From NCBI RefSeq assembly GCF_000817735.3, contig NZ_JTJC03000001.1, forward strand, positions 815,710 through 879,709: a stretch of 64,000 bases of DNA, given 5' to 3'. This DNA is from Scytonema millei VB511283 (lineage in GTDB: Bacteria > Cyanobacteriota > Cyanobacteriia > Cyanobacteriales > Chroococcidiopsidaceae). Under the pieces are notes generated by a model. That model was not told the DNA's origin, did no database searches, and saw only the letters and a program-made list of their open reading frames with translations. Both the position numbers and the translations under genes were made by a program. Shown here in pieces: positions 48,695 to 58,360 of this stretch; the stretch's first letter is position 1, and the number at the start of each line of letters is the position of its first letter.

Positions 48695-49888
48695 CTAAAA
48701 CATATCTGCTGGATCGGCGGACTGAAGCTTACGAGTTGAAATCGCACCCGAAAGCCCACACATTACAATCGTTAGCCCCAAGACTAGTACCGCCCTTGAA
48801 AAAGTCATATAAATCGGTAAAGCTGTAGCTTGGGCAGCCAATGCATATAGTCCAAACGGCAAAATGACACCTGGAATAAATCCTAGTAATGACAAAATAA
48901 TTGCTTCTTCAAACACGATGCCCAACAAATAGGAATTACCATACCCCGTTGCTTTGAAGGTGGCATACTCCTTGAGGTGCGTGTTTACGTCAGTCGATAG
49001 CACTTGATATACGATGACAACGCCAACTACAAATGCCATTGCGGTTCCTAACCCAAACACAAATCCAATTGGGCTGGCGGTTCTCCAGTAGTTTTCCTCA
49101 AACTGCACGTACTCCTGAGCCGTCATGACGCGCACATCCTCGGGTAAATGAGATTCTAAGGCAGTGGCAACTTGCTGGGGATCGTAGCCTGGTTTCAACC
49201 GAATCAGTCCGAGGCTAATACTGGCAACATCGCGGCGGGGAAACAGTCGCAGAAAGGTTTGATCGCTCGCTATTACAGTCGCATCTGCACCAAACGAAGC
49301 ACCAATAGTAAATAGTCCGGCGATCGCGATCGTGCGTCGTTCGACTTCGGTTGTAACCAGCTTGCCTTGTTCCACTTGGGCGATCGCTTGGGCATATTTG
49401 CCTCTCGCACCGCGATCGAACAGAACAGTATCTGGTAGCTTGATTTTGTCTAATTGCCGATTGACTTCCGGTAAAGCGAAAGCAGGGCGATCGGGTTTGA
49501 ATCCCAACACCTGTACGGTTGCGGTGAGGCGAGTTTGGGGATTCCTCCAGTTAATCGTATTCACGTACAGCGCGTCTGCTGTCTGGACTCCTGGAACATC
49601 CATTGCTTGAAATAGCCGCCGTCGTGAAAAGGTAGAGAGATTTTGCAGGTTAAGTGCTTTCGGGCTGACTAGAATAATATCGGCTAAGATGGCGCGATTG
49701 ATGCGAGTATTACTGTCATAAAGTGCTGCTTGAAAGCCAAGCTGCATGAACATTAACACATCTGCAAACGCAATTCCTGCTAGTGCAACCAGCAAGCGTC
49801 CTTTTTCGTGACTCAGTTGCAGCCATCCGAGAGGGGTACGGCGTTGAAGTTGTTGGAGTGGCTGAAGCTTTTGCAAAAATCCAATCAT
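48695..49888 (-). CDS. devC: ABC exporter permease (DevC-type, MacB/FtsX fold)
   Basis: 397 aa, four membrane helices: one N-terminal (about 27-50), a large extracytoplasmic domain (about 55-270), and three C-terminal helices ('FVFGLGTAMAFVVGVVIVYQV', 'LGFIPGVILPFGLY'). It starts in a 4-bp overlap with the membrane-fusion gene. Confidence 0.92.
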   Translation of the reverse strand: MIGFLQKLQPLQQLQRRTPLGWLQLSHEKGRLLVALAGIAFADVLMFMQLGFQAALYDSNTRINRAILADIILVSPKALNLQNLSTFSRRRLFQAMDVPGVQTADALYVNTINWRNPQTRLTATVQVLGFKPDRPAFALPEVNRQLDKIKLPDTVLFDRGARGKYAQAIAQVEQGKLVTTEVERRTIAIAGLFTIGASFGADATVIASDQTFLRLFPRRDVASISLGLIRLKPGYDPQQVATALESHLPEDVRVMTAQEYVQFEENYWRTASPIGFVFGLGTAMAFVVGVVIVYQVLSTDVNTHLKEYATFKATGYGNSYLLGIVFEEAIILSLLGFIPGVILPFGLYALAAQATALPIYMTFSRAVLVLGLTIVMCGLSGAISTRKLQSADPADMF

Positions 49889-51075
49889 TGCTCGATTACC
49901 ACATTGACTTGTAGATTCGTAAACTTAGAAGCTTTTTGGCTAGAGGCTGTATTCAAGCCGACATGCACCTCAACCACTCTGTCATCAATATTGGCACTGG
50001 GGTCGGTGTTGACAACTGTTTGTCGGCGTACTTGAGAACCCACTCGCTCGACCGTTCCCACTAATTCACCTGGAATCGAATCGCTGGTCACTCGAACGCG
50101 CTGTCCGACACGCACTTTTCTGACATCGCTTTGATAAACTTCGGCGATCGCTTGCATCTGCCTTGTTTGTCCAATTTCCACAATGCCATCACTCGAAATG
50201 ACTTCGCCGGATCGCGTGTGGATGTATAGCACTTCGCCGTCTATGGGCGATCGCACCGAAGCTTGGTCTAAACTTGCTTGCTCTCGATCGCGAGCTGCGA
50301 TCGCGCGATTCACTTCTGCTTGTGCCGATCGCACATCGACCGGACGTACTTCTGCAATTTGAGCTAGCGTTGCTCTTGCCTTATTCAGTTCTCGCGAACT
50401 CGTGGAGTAAGTGCGATCGAGGGTAGCTTGGGCTTCTTGTAAAGATTTTTTAGCCGTGTCGAGGGTTAATTGCTTGGTGTCGCGTTCGGAGGCTGAGATT
50501 GCTCCTTCCCGATACAACGATTGATAGCGGTTAAACTCGGTCTGAGCATTTTGTAGTTCCGATCGCAATCGAGCCACTGTTGCAGCTTGAACTTGAATAT
50601 CGCCCTGACGTTCTGCCTCTAATCGAGTAATTTCAGCTCGTTGAGCTTCAATCTCACCTTGCTTGGCTCCGGCTTGGGTGACAGCCAGTTGTGCTTGAGC
50701 CACGCTTACCTGTTCTTGCGCTTCAGCTAGGGCTGCTTTGAGTCGCTCGTGCGAGTCCAGAACTGCAATGACTTGACCCGCTTTGACGCGATCGCCTTCT
50801 TGCACTAGCAATCGGTCGATCCGATTTTCCTGGCTGGAGGTTGGAGCCGAGAGCTTAATGACTTCGCCGCGTGGCTCCAGTCGTCCAAGTGCTGTCACCG
50901 TCTCGATTTTAGGAGCTGTTACAGGCGTAGGAGTCTCGCGCTTAACAGATGTCATTTGCATCCATCCATACGTCGCTGCACCACCAATGCCTAACAGTAT
51001 GATTCCAGCGATCGGTACTCCTCGTTGGGCGATCGATTTGACGAACTGATTTGAGTTCTGAACCTTATCCTGCAT
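49885..51075 (-). CDS. devB: Membrane-fusion protein (DevB/HlyD type)
   Basis: 396 aa. One N-terminal membrane anchor (about 16-36), then a biotinyl-lipoyl-like domain ('VKAGQVIAVLDSHERL'), a long coiled-coil hairpin (about 115-240, Gln/Glu/Ala-rich), and a beta-barrel end ('VRVGQRVRVTSDSIPGELVGTV'). It links the inner-membrane pump to TolC. It is the first gene of the exporter operon. Confidence 0.92.
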   Translation of the reverse strand: MQDKVQNSNQFVKSIAQRGVPIAGIILLGIGGAATYGWMQMTSVKRETPTPVTAPKIETVTALGRLEPRGEVIKLSAPTSSQENRIDRLLVQEGDRVKAGQVIAVLDSHERLKAALAEAQEQVSVAQAQLAVTQAGAKQGEIEAQRAEITRLEAERQGDIQVQAATVARLRSELQNAQTEFNRYQSLYREGAISASERDTKQLTLDTAKKSLQEAQATLDRTYSTSSRELNKARATLAQIAEVRPVDVRSAQAEVNRAIAARDREQASLDQASVRSPIDGEVLYIHTRSGEVISSDGIVEIGQTRQMQAIAEVYQSDVRKVRVGQRVRVTSDSIPGELVGTVERVGSQVRRQTVVNTDPSANIDDRVVEVHVGLNTASSQKASKFTNLQVNVVIEQ

Positions 51076-51207
51076 AAGTGACGGACTCCTGAAAGTGCCA
51101 AAAATTGAGACATTACATGAAAAATTCTAATCGCCTCATAACCCGATGAGTCGTGGCATTTTGCATCGTTTGCTGCCTCCTCTGCCAATAGAGTAGACTA
51201 AACCGGC

Positions 51208-51232
51208 TAGTTCACTTTCTGTCACTAAACTA
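51208..51232. promoter_or_regulatory. Candidate TetR operator
   Basis: An imperfect inverted repeat, TAGTTCACT and ACTAAACTA with a 7-bp spacer (7 of 9 positions pair), in the divergent gap between devB and the TetR gene. Regulation of both sides is inferred. Confidence 0.3.
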
Positions 51233-51291
51233 ATCAGTTCAGCTTAAAATGTCAAGAGAAGATCGATATCAAGCCTTAAGGACGACTCGGC

Positions 51292-51927
51292 ATGAGACAG
51301 GGAAAATCTGGATGTAGTGACAGACAGCTCTCTCCAGAGAAAACTGAAGCCATTTTAGAAGGTGGCATGAAAGAGTTTTTGGCTCGCGGTTATGCTGCAA
51401 CTAGTATGGATCGAGTTGCGATCGCCGCCAAAGTTTCAAAAGCCACGGTTTACAGTCATTTTCAAGACAAGGAAAGCTTGTTTATCGCGCTAATTCAACG
51501 TCTGGTCGAGCAAAAATTTCAATCCATCTTTGGCGCAGCGGACGAGCAGATTTTGCAAATGACCCCCCAGGTTGTTCTAAGAAATTTTGCCAATAGAGCA
51601 TTAGATGGTGGGATAAATGAGCCACAGTTCCTCAACTTTATGCGGCTGATTCTGGGAGAGTCGGGACGATTTCCGCAGTTAGCCCGTGCCTTCGTTCGCA
51701 ATATCGAGCAAACTGCGTTTAGAAGCCTCTGTCACTATTTTGCAAATTGTCCGCATCTCAAGCTAGCAGACCCAGAAGCAACAGCGCGAATTTTTATCGG
51801 GGCGATCGTACATTATATGATCGTGCAGGAAATGTTGCATGGTAGAGATATTTTGCCAATGGAGCGCGATCGCCTAATTGACACATTGATTAATTTAATT
51901 ATCACCGAGCGAGCCGAATACCCTTAA
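51292..51927 (+). CDS. TetR-family transcriptional regulator
   Basis: 211 aa. The N-terminal helix-turn-helix lies at about 20-65 ('MDRVAIAAKVSKATVYSHFQDKESLF'), followed by a helical ligand domain. Divergent from devBCA, so it probably represses the exporter and releases it on binding an exported compound. The ligand is unknown. Confidence 0.9.
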   Translation: MRQGKSGCSDRQLSPEKTEAILEGGMKEFLARGYAATSMDRVAIAAKVSKATVYSHFQDKESLFIALIQRLVEQKFQSIFGAADEQILQMTPQVVLRNFANRALDGGINEPQFLNFMRLILGESGRFPQLARAFVRNIEQTAFRSLCHYFANCPHLKLADPEATARIFIGAIVHYMIVQEMLHGRDILPMERDRLIDTLINLIITERAEYP

Positions 51928-52045
51928 AGTAGTCTTTTATTTCTCGAACTGAGAGATTTTTAATTCAGATTTAAGACGCTTGTATATACTAAGTTCCGCC
52001 ATTTTAGCCTTTGACTTTTAACTTTTGCCTTGCATATCAGTTTTT

Positions 52046-54304
52046 ATGTATCAAAAATCTCTTATTCCCAAAAAAGTTGAATTTGTGGGGGCGATCCCTG
52101 CCCTATTTATTATTTATTTTCTCTCAGGGTTTACAGCGCTGCTTTATCAGGTGGTATGGCAGCGAATGCTGGGGTTGTTTTCTGGATCTGACGTGCGATC
52201 GGTAACGATTGTAGTTGCCTCTTATTTGTTAGGACTGGGTGTAGGTGGCTGGCTGGGTGGCTGGATTAGCGATCGCCTCAGTAATCGTCAGGCAGTACAA
52301 ATCTATGGTTGCTGCAATTTTGGCATTGCTATTTTTGCTGTTTGCAGCCGCTTTTTATTTTACGACTTGCTGTTTTTGCAAGGAAAATCTTTGGCACAAT
52401 CTCCAGCAATGATGTTGGCGATCGTGTTTGTCAGTTTATTAATTCCTACTACTTTAATGGGCGTGTCTCTGCCTCTAGTAACGAAAGCAACTAGCCGTCA
52501 TGCAGAGGGCGCAGCAGTTCGGATTGGTCTGCTCTACGGTTTAAATACACTCGGTTCGGGGCTGGGAACGCTCGTTTCTGGTTGGTATATTATCGGGACT
52601 TTTGGATACGAAAAAACAGTTTATTTCGGTGCAATTCTAAGTGCTGTGGTGGGAATTGTTGCCTGGTCTATTTCTCGTCAATTTCAGCCAAATCGTCCTG
52701 TATTAGTTGCATCAAATACGGCAAATGGATCGCTGCGATCGCGTTCTCTATGGCAGTGGTGCTTTTTGGTTTTTCTTTCCGGTTTTGCCGCAATTTCTTT
52801 AGAGATTATTTGGTTTCGAGTTTTAGATACAGTACTGCAATCGATCGCCTATACTTACGCCCATCTCCTAGCATTTATTCTCGTTGGTAATGCCTTAGGT
52901 AGCATCGCAGGAGCAGCAACAATTCGATTTATTCGTCAACCTCGAAAAGTCTTTTTTGCGATTCAAGCTGGTATAGCTGCCTATGCGCTAATTTCTATTT
53001 GGCTGATTAGCATTTACTACCAATCTCATCCGACAGATTTACGCACGGATATTGGCTACATTGACTTAAATAACATTACTTCTATTGTCATTTTCAGATA
53101 TGTAGTTATACCCTCGGTCATGCTCGTATTGCCTAATTTCTGGCTTGGTTTTTATTTTCCGTTAGTACAGAAAGCCGTACAAACAGAAGATAGCCAAATT
53201 GGACAGCGAGTCGGTTTCATTCAAGTTGCAAATATCTTGGGTAATACTACAGGTAGCCTGCTGACGGGATTAGTGCTGTTGGATAAGTTCGGTACGGCAG
53301 GTTCCTTGCGATTCATTGCATGGTTAGGACTGGGATTTGCCCTGCTATGTTTCAATCTCAGGAAAGACAAGCTGACGAGTACGCTGGCGATCGCCCTGGC
53401 TGTCATAATTGCTGTATTTCCCAATAATACCCGTCTTTGGGCTGCTCTACATGGCATTCCACCCGCACAATATTTCCTAGCTGCCGAAGATTCGACAGGT
53501 GTAGCCGCCGTGACTGAGGTAAACGGACAAGGGACTTTACTCGCTAGCGGACAAGCACAAGCCAGTTTCCCTTACATGCAAGTCCACGCACTGCTAGGTA
53601 GTTTACCCGCACTGATTCATCCCCACCCCGCCCAAGTCATAATTATTGGTCTGGGTTCGGGGGGGACAGCTCATACAGCAGGAGTCAACCCTGCAACTCG
53701 GCAGATCAAAGTGGTAGAGTTACTGGGAGCTGAGTTGACAATTTTGCGTCAATATGCTCAAACTCCTAACGGTCAACCGCTCAAATATCTATTTGAAGAC
53801 CCGCGTTATCAATTTATTGTCGGTGACGGACGGCAAGAGCTGGAACTATCCCAACACCAATTTGACATCATTGAAGCCGATGCGATCTATCCCTGGCGAT
53901 CGCGAGCTGGTATGCTCTACTCGCAAGAATTTTTTCAAGCCGTGCGATCGCACCTCGCCCCTGGTGGTATGTTTGTGGAGTGGAACGTAGGCTTAGGCAC
54001 AGCACAGACATTCCGCAGCGTATTCCCTTACGTGATGCAGTTAAGCATGAGCGGCGATTTACACGTTTTAATTGGTAGCGATCGCCCCCTTGACTTCAAT
54101 CGACAACAGCTATTAACTAAACTAGAGGATACGGCTGTATTGAATTTTTTAGCAAAAGCAAGCGTTAATGTTGCAGCAATTCGTCAAGATGTCAAGGCTG
54201 CTCAGGTAAATTTCTACTCCCACGCCAAAGACGGTCAACCTCAACCCATAAATACAGATTTATTCCCGCGATCGGAATATTATTTGAATCAGGGTAAGTT
54301 GTAA
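52046..54304 (+). CDS. Membrane protein fused to a spermidine synthase-like domain
   Basis: 752 aa from ATG 52046 (an upstream TTG adds seven residues and is less likely). The first ~470 residues are membrane-embedded with about twelve helices ('FLSGFTALLYQVVWQRMLGLFSG'). Residues about 500-735 form a Rossmann methyltransferase fold of the spermidine synthase type ('VIIIGLGSGGTAHTAG', 'IVGDGRQELELSQHQFDIIEADA'). Such fusions are widespread and often called spermidine synthases, but polyamine synthesis by them is rarely shown. Confidence 0.8.
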   Translation: MYQKSLIPKKVEFVGAIPALFIIYFLSGFTALLYQVVWQRMLGLFSGSDVRSVTIVVASYLLGLGVGGWLGGWISDRLSNRQAVQIYGCCNFGIAIFAVCSRFLFYDLLFLQGKSLAQSPAMMLAIVFVSLLIPTTLMGVSLPLVTKATSRHAEGAAVRIGLLYGLNTLGSGLGTLVSGWYIIGTFGYEKTVYFGAILSAVVGIVAWSISRQFQPNRPVLVASNTANGSLRSRSLWQWCFLVFLSGFAAISLEIIWFRVLDTVLQSIAYTYAHLLAFILVGNALGSIAGAATIRFIRQPRKVFFAIQAGIAAYALISIWLISIYYQSHPTDLRTDIGYIDLNNITSIVIFRYVVIPSVMLVLPNFWLGFYFPLVQKAVQTEDSQIGQRVGFIQVANILGNTTGSLLTGLVLLDKFGTAGSLRFIAWLGLGFALLCFNLRKDKLTSTLAIALAVIIAVFPNNTRLWAALHGIPPAQYFLAAEDSTGVAAVTEVNGQGTLLASGQAQASFPYMQVHALLGSLPALIHPHPAQVIIIGLGSGGTAHTAGVNPATRQIKVVELLGAELTILRQYAQTPNGQPLKYLFEDPRYQFIVGDGRQELELSQHQFDIIEADAIYPWRSRAGMLYSQEFFQAVRSHLAPGGMFVEWNVGLGTAQTFRSVFPYVMQLSMSGDLHVLIGSDRPLDFNRQQLLTKLEDTAVLNFLAKASVNVAAIRQDVKAAQVNFYSHAKDGQPQPINTDLFPRSEYYLNQGKL

Positions 54305-54402
54305 GTCGTAAGTCGTAATTAAATAGACTCCCTGCTTCCCGATGACTGATAACAGACGTTACATGTAACGTCTCTACATTGATAACTGACAACTGATAAC
54401 TG
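54297..54402. repeat. TAAGTCG repeat, GTAACGTCTC palindrome and TGATAAC repeats
   Basis: TAAGTCG units, then the perfect 20-bp palindrome at 54354-54373 (AGACGTTACA and its complement), then TGATAACTGACAA units. The same set appears near 44.4 kb. Confidence 0.8.
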
Positions 54403-54942
54403 TCAACTATTTTCTGGCGTTTTACTGTCGATATATTCGCGCCAGCGCTTAATTTTGCCTGCGACAAAATCGGCAATAATGGCATCGTCTGCTCGGTTGC
54501 GACGACCTGAAGCTTTTTCTGTATCTTCCCAATACCACTCTACGGCAGCGCGATCGCCTTCAATAATTATTTGACGAATGTCAATTTTGACGTTGGATGC
54601 ATAAGTCGTAAAGTCTGCGGCTGCTTTGCGAATGGCATCTTTACCTACCCATTTTTGTCCTGGGACAATCAACTCGCCATCAGGAGTAAACAAAGCAGCG
54701 AAAGCATCTGCATCTCCATTGACCCAACTATCTCTCGCTTGACGCACAATTATGCGGATCTGTTCTGGAGGGGTTGCTTTTCCCCCTGCTGGGCTGGAAT
54801 GACTGACATTCATCTGTGTGGGTATATGTGTGGGTATGCCTGCAAATACTTCGATGCTAATTAAAACAATAGCAATTCCAACCAGAATCGCGAATGCCAC
54901 CCCGTACAATCTTGCTTTAGCATGACGTAAATCGAGCTTCAT
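54403..54942 (-). CDS. NTF2-like (SgcJ/SnoaL-type) protein with membrane anchor
   Basis: About 179 aa from ATG 54942 (ATG 54969 is also in frame). A membrane or signal segment (about 13-35; 'GVAFAILVGIAIVLISIEVF') precedes an NTF2-like cone fold ('IVRQARDSWVNGDADAFAALFTPDGELI', 'AVEWYWEDTE'). It is probably exported or anchored outside the membrane; activity is unknown. Confidence 0.8.
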   Translation of the reverse strand: MKLDLRHAKARLYGVAFAILVGIAIVLISIEVFAGIPTHIPTQMNVSHSSPAGGKATPPEQIRIIVRQARDSWVNGDADAFAALFTPDGELIVPGQKWVGKDAIRKAAADFTTYASNVKIDIRQIIIEGDRAAVEWYWEDTEKASGRRNRADDAIIADFVAGKIKRWREYIDSKTPENS

Positions 54943-54993
54943 TTTTTTTCTACTGTCCGATCGCTGCATTCAGTGGATGCAAATAAGCTTAAA

Positions 54994-55761
54994 CTACGCA
55001 CCGACAGTTTCATTACATTCCATTGCAACGCACTTGTTAGCCTGCATCAACTGTGCGGCGGAGCGATCGATGCCCATACCATAACGCCATTCTCCATTGA
55101 GATATAGCCAGGTTGGGATCTGACGCACGAGATCGCGATCGCCCTCAAAACAAATTGTCCCTTGCTTCAGGGCAAGATTCAGGTGAGTATAGCCCATCCA
55201 GACATGGGTGAAAGCACTCAGATCGGCTGATATTAAGACATCCACTTCAAAGCCTGGATCTTTTTGACACATATCCACCTCTCCATCCTCGAATATCATC
55301 CACCAACTGCGATGAGTTTTGCGCCCTTTGGTTAACCCACGAAAGTCAAACTGGAGCACTATTTTTTGAGAGGGTATCGCCTCAAGATTGATTCGTCGTC
55401 TCATACCCCATATCAATAGGGCATCATCCAAGTCTTCTGGGGCAATTTGTTCGCTCCCCCATTGTTGCGCCCAAACCCCCATTGCCTCAATGATGGGTCG
55501 CAGGGCTTCTCCGGCAGGTGTGAGAACGTACTCATATCCTTGACCAGTCTCTTTTTCATGGCTAACGACAATCCCCAATTTCTCAAGTTCTTTGAGTCGT
55601 TGAACTAGGAGCGCACGCGACATCAATGGCACGCCGCGACTGATGTCGTTGAAGTAGCGATTGCCATACAGCATCTCTCGCAGTACCAGTAGGTTCCAGC
55701 GATCGCCAATTACTTCAGCTGCCTTTGCTACCGGACAGAATTGCCCATATCCCTTTCTCAT
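54994..55761 (-). CDS. HxlR-family regulator with C-terminal SCP2-like domain
   Basis: 255 aa from ATG 55761; an earlier start at 55824 adds residues that do not fit the family. The winged helix (about 5-100) starts 'QFCPVAKAAEVIGDRWNLLVLREM', the HxlR signature; residues about 110-245 resemble a sterol-carrier-like ligand domain ('VWMGYTHLNLALKQGTICFEGD'). It is divergent from the acyl-CoA-dehydrogenase-like gene and probably controls it. Confidence 0.85.
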   Translation of the reverse strand: MRKGYGQFCPVAKAAEVIGDRWNLLVLREMLYGNRYFNDISRGVPLMSRALLVQRLKELEKLGIVVSHEKETGQGYEYVLTPAGEALRPIIEAMGVWAQQWGSEQIAPEDLDDALLIWGMRRRINLEAIPSQKIVLQFDFRGLTKGRKTHRSWWMIFEDGEVDMCQKDPGFEVDVLISADLSAFTHVWMGYTHLNLALKQGTICFEGDRDLVRQIPTWLYLNGEWRYGMGIDRSAAQLMQANKCVAMECNETVGA

Positions 55762-55813
55762 AGCACATCTAGGAAGATCCCACATTAGGTTCAGATATTG
55801 AACTTGTAACACT

Positions 55814-55842
55814 TGATACAGCAAATCAGAATAAAAGTATCA
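55814..55842. promoter_or_regulatory. Candidate HxlR operator
   Basis: TGATAC (55814-55819) and GTATCA (55837-55842), an inverted pair with a 17-bp spacer, in the gap between the HxlR gene and the divergent flavoprotein gene, close to the promoter of the latter. Confidence 0.35.
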
Positions 55843-55865
55843 CAAGACTTAAAGGAGACTGACCA

Positions 55866-57017
55866 ATGTTAGAACAACAGACCGCACCGATCGTCCAACA
55901 AGAGGGGATAGATTGGCTATCCTTGGCGGAATCATTGGGAAACCAATTTGCTGCCAGAGAAGTCGAAGCCGATGAGAGCGACTTGTTTGTCGCGGATAAC
56001 ATTGCCAGGTTGAAAGCGTCTGGATTGGTGGCAGCAGGTGTCCCGACCGAACTAGGTGGTGGCGGAGCCAGCTATACCGATCTTTGCGCTGTGCTACGGA
56101 TTTTAGGACGCTATTCCAGTTCAACGGCGCTGGCTTTTTCAATGCATACCCATCAGGTGATGGTACCAACCTGGCGATGGCATCATCAAAATGCTCCAGT
56201 CGATGGATTGCTGAAACGGGTGGCGACCGAGCAACTCGTGCTTCTCAGCAGTGGTGGCTCGGATTGGTTACAGAGTAATGGCACGGCGATAAAAGTAGAG
56301 GGTGGATTTCTGATTACGGCTCGCAAAATCTTTGCTAGTGGTGCGCCTGCTGCGAATTTATTGATGACCAGTGCCGTTTATGAAGATCCAGAAATAGGTT
56401 CTACAGTATTACATTTCGCGGTTCCCATGAATTCCCAAGGCGTTTCAATTGAACCTACCTGGCAAGCGATGGGAATGCGGGGAACGGGTTCCCATGACGT
56501 TGTGTTATCTAATGTTTTTGTACCAGATGCGGCAATTGTTTTACGACGAGCACAAGGGAAGTGGCATTTTATCTTTCACCTGATCTCGATGGTGGCGATT
56601 CCGTTGATTTATTCTGTTTATGTTGGGGTTGCAGAAGCAGTCCGCGATCGCGCAATTCAACTGGCAATGAAACGCCACACTGACGAACACCTCTGCTACA
56701 TGGTGGGAGGTTTAGACAATGAATTGACAGCTACAAAGTTAGCACTTGAGCACATGATTTCTACTGCCGTGGTGAGTCAACCTGGCTTTGAGACCACAAA
56801 TCAAATTATGACAGGACGGACACTGGTTGCCAAAGCGGTACTCAACGTCGCTGATTTGGCGATGGAAATTGCGGGGGGAAGCGCGTTCTATCGCAAGCTG
56901 GGTCTGGAAAAATTATTCCGTGACATCCAGGGAGTCCGCTATCATCCTTTGCGGGAGGAAGCGCAGCGCAAGTTGTCGGGTCAACTGGCATTTGGGTGGG
57001 ATACGTCTTGTTTATAG
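55866..57017 (+). CDS. Acyl-CoA dehydrogenase-fold flavoprotein
   Basis: 383 aa, ATG with AAAGGAG upstream. The three ACAD regions are present: helical N-domain, middle beta domain ('VLLSSGGSDWLQSNGTAIKVEGGFLITARK'), and C-terminal helices. The C-terminus reads 'LEKLFRDIQGVRYHPLREEAQ', like DszC-type flavin monooxygenases rather than true acyl-CoA dehydrogenases. It is probably a flavin-dependent oxygenase or dehydrogenase under HxlR control; the substrate is unknown. Confidence 0.8.
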   Translation: MLEQQTAPIVQQEGIDWLSLAESLGNQFAAREVEADESDLFVADNIARLKASGLVAAGVPTELGGGGASYTDLCAVLRILGRYSSSTALAFSMHTHQVMVPTWRWHHQNAPVDGLLKRVATEQLVLLSSGGSDWLQSNGTAIKVEGGFLITARKIFASGAPAANLLMTSAVYEDPEIGSTVLHFAVPMNSQGVSIEPTWQAMGMRGTGSHDVVLSNVFVPDAAIVLRRAQGKWHFIFHLISMVAIPLIYSVYVGVAEAVRDRAIQLAMKRHTDEHLCYMVGGLDNELTATKLALEHMISTAVVSQPGFETTNQIMTGRTLVAKAVLNVADLAMEIAGGSAFYRKLGLEKLFRDIQGVRYHPLREEAQRKLSGQLAFGWDTSCL

Positions 57018-57376
57018 AGAAATCTTTCTCGTCCAGAGCGATCGCCCAGTCTTGATTTCAGCAAAGATAAGAGCGATCGTTCTCTCACTACCAGCTTTTT
57101 CAGCTACTCATAACTAACAAGCTACGGACTAACATCAATTTAATCGGGAAGCCTCCATTGTGCGAGCGCCACGGCATTACCCGTACCACAGTATCGCCCA
57201 TACAGCAGAGAACAACATTAGGGTAAAAATGTCAACCTGGTAAGTAGATACAGAGAATTAATTTTTGTTTTGTATCTAAGTCAACAATCTCCCGCAAAAT
57301 GGTAGAGGTAGCTAGTTGAAAAAACACCCCCAGCAGACATCCCCAGAAAACACTCTAAGTTAGGAGTAGATGAGAA
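57018..57376. other. 359-bp gap, no gene seen
   Basis: It contains HIP1-like sites near 57040 and AT-rich sequence next to the Ycf66 gene. It must include the ycf66 promoter, but I cannot place it. Confidence 0.4.
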
Positions 57377-58216
57377 ATGCTTGCATACATCCTTGCGTTA
57401 GCTGTTGCTATTGGTAGTCTTGGCATCTACTTAGCCGCCTTTTTCTTCCCAGAAATCGGTCGCAAAAACGATATCTATTGGAGCGGCGTAGGGTTGTTCT
57501 ATGCTTTAGTCTTATGGGTATGTGCCAAGCAAATTACAGGAGGACTCCTATTAGGTCAAGTTGCTGGAGTCGTATTACTGGGTTGGTATGCGTTCCAAAC
57601 TCTACAGTTACGCCGCCAATTAACCCCTCAACAGCAACAAACAGCAGTCCCTAGCGCAGCACAGGTAAAAAGCAGCGTTCAAGAGCAAGTCACCAAAATC
57701 TCACCCCTACAAAAGCTGTCACAGTTTGGCAAGAAAGCAACGAGTAAAGCTACCGCAGCTAAAGAACAGCTAAAACCCAAGAGTGATATTAAGGAAGTTC
57801 CGACACCGCTAGTGGAATCTACTCCTACTGTCGAAATTGTCGATAATCGAACCCCTACAGCCGTAGAAACAACGGAGTCAGCGTCTACCTTTGAAGAAAA
57901 AATCGCCTCAGAAGTGGAAGTAATTCCTCCAACCGAAAACGCTTTAGAAGTAGAAGTGTCTCCTCCAACCGAAAACGCTATTGTCGATCGCCAAGCTCAA
58001 CCAAACCCAGAAATTGTAGCGGCTACCCCAGTCGAAACCACCCAACTAGAAGAATCGACTACCACTGAAACTGAAACTGAATCATCTTCAGAGGATGAGA
58101 TCTCTCAATTACACCGTCCCGATCCCCCCAGTCCCGAATTAGTAGAAGCTGCAATTGAAGATGCAGAAGAAAAGCATCAACCAGCTTCACCACCAGAAAC
58201 CGACGAGAAGTCGTAA
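57377..58216 (+). CDS. ycf66: Ycf66-family membrane protein
   Basis: 279 aa. The N-terminal ~90 residues are the Ycf66 domain with two or three membrane helices ('MLAYILALAVAIGSLGIYLAAFFFPEI', 'GQVAGVVLLGWYAFQTLQLRRQL'). The rest is a long acidic, Glu/Thr/Pro-rich, probably disordered tail with internal repeats ('VEVSPPTENA' type, two copies). The family is specific to cyanobacteria and some plastids; its role is unknown. Confidence 0.88.
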   Translation: MLAYILALAVAIGSLGIYLAAFFFPEIGRKNDIYWSGVGLFYALVLWVCAKQITGGLLLGQVAGVVLLGWYAFQTLQLRRQLTPQQQQTAVPSAAQVKSSVQEQVTKISPLQKLSQFGKKATSKATAAKEQLKPKSDIKEVPTPLVESTPTVEIVDNRTPTAVETTESASTFEEKIASEVEVIPPTENALEVEVSPPTENAIVDRQAQPNPEIVAATPVETTQLEESTTTETETESSSEDEISQLHRPDPPSPELVEAAIEDAEEKHQPASPPETDEKS

Positions 58217-58360
58217 AACGAAAAAAATGAAGTTATATTGATGGCTGGATCTACAAATACAATGCGATCGCCTGCATTAAACTGTAATGGGACTTATCCT
58301 TCCGTAGAAATACTTCTAAAATAGTTGAATAACCTTGCCTCTATTTTAGAAATCAAAGCT

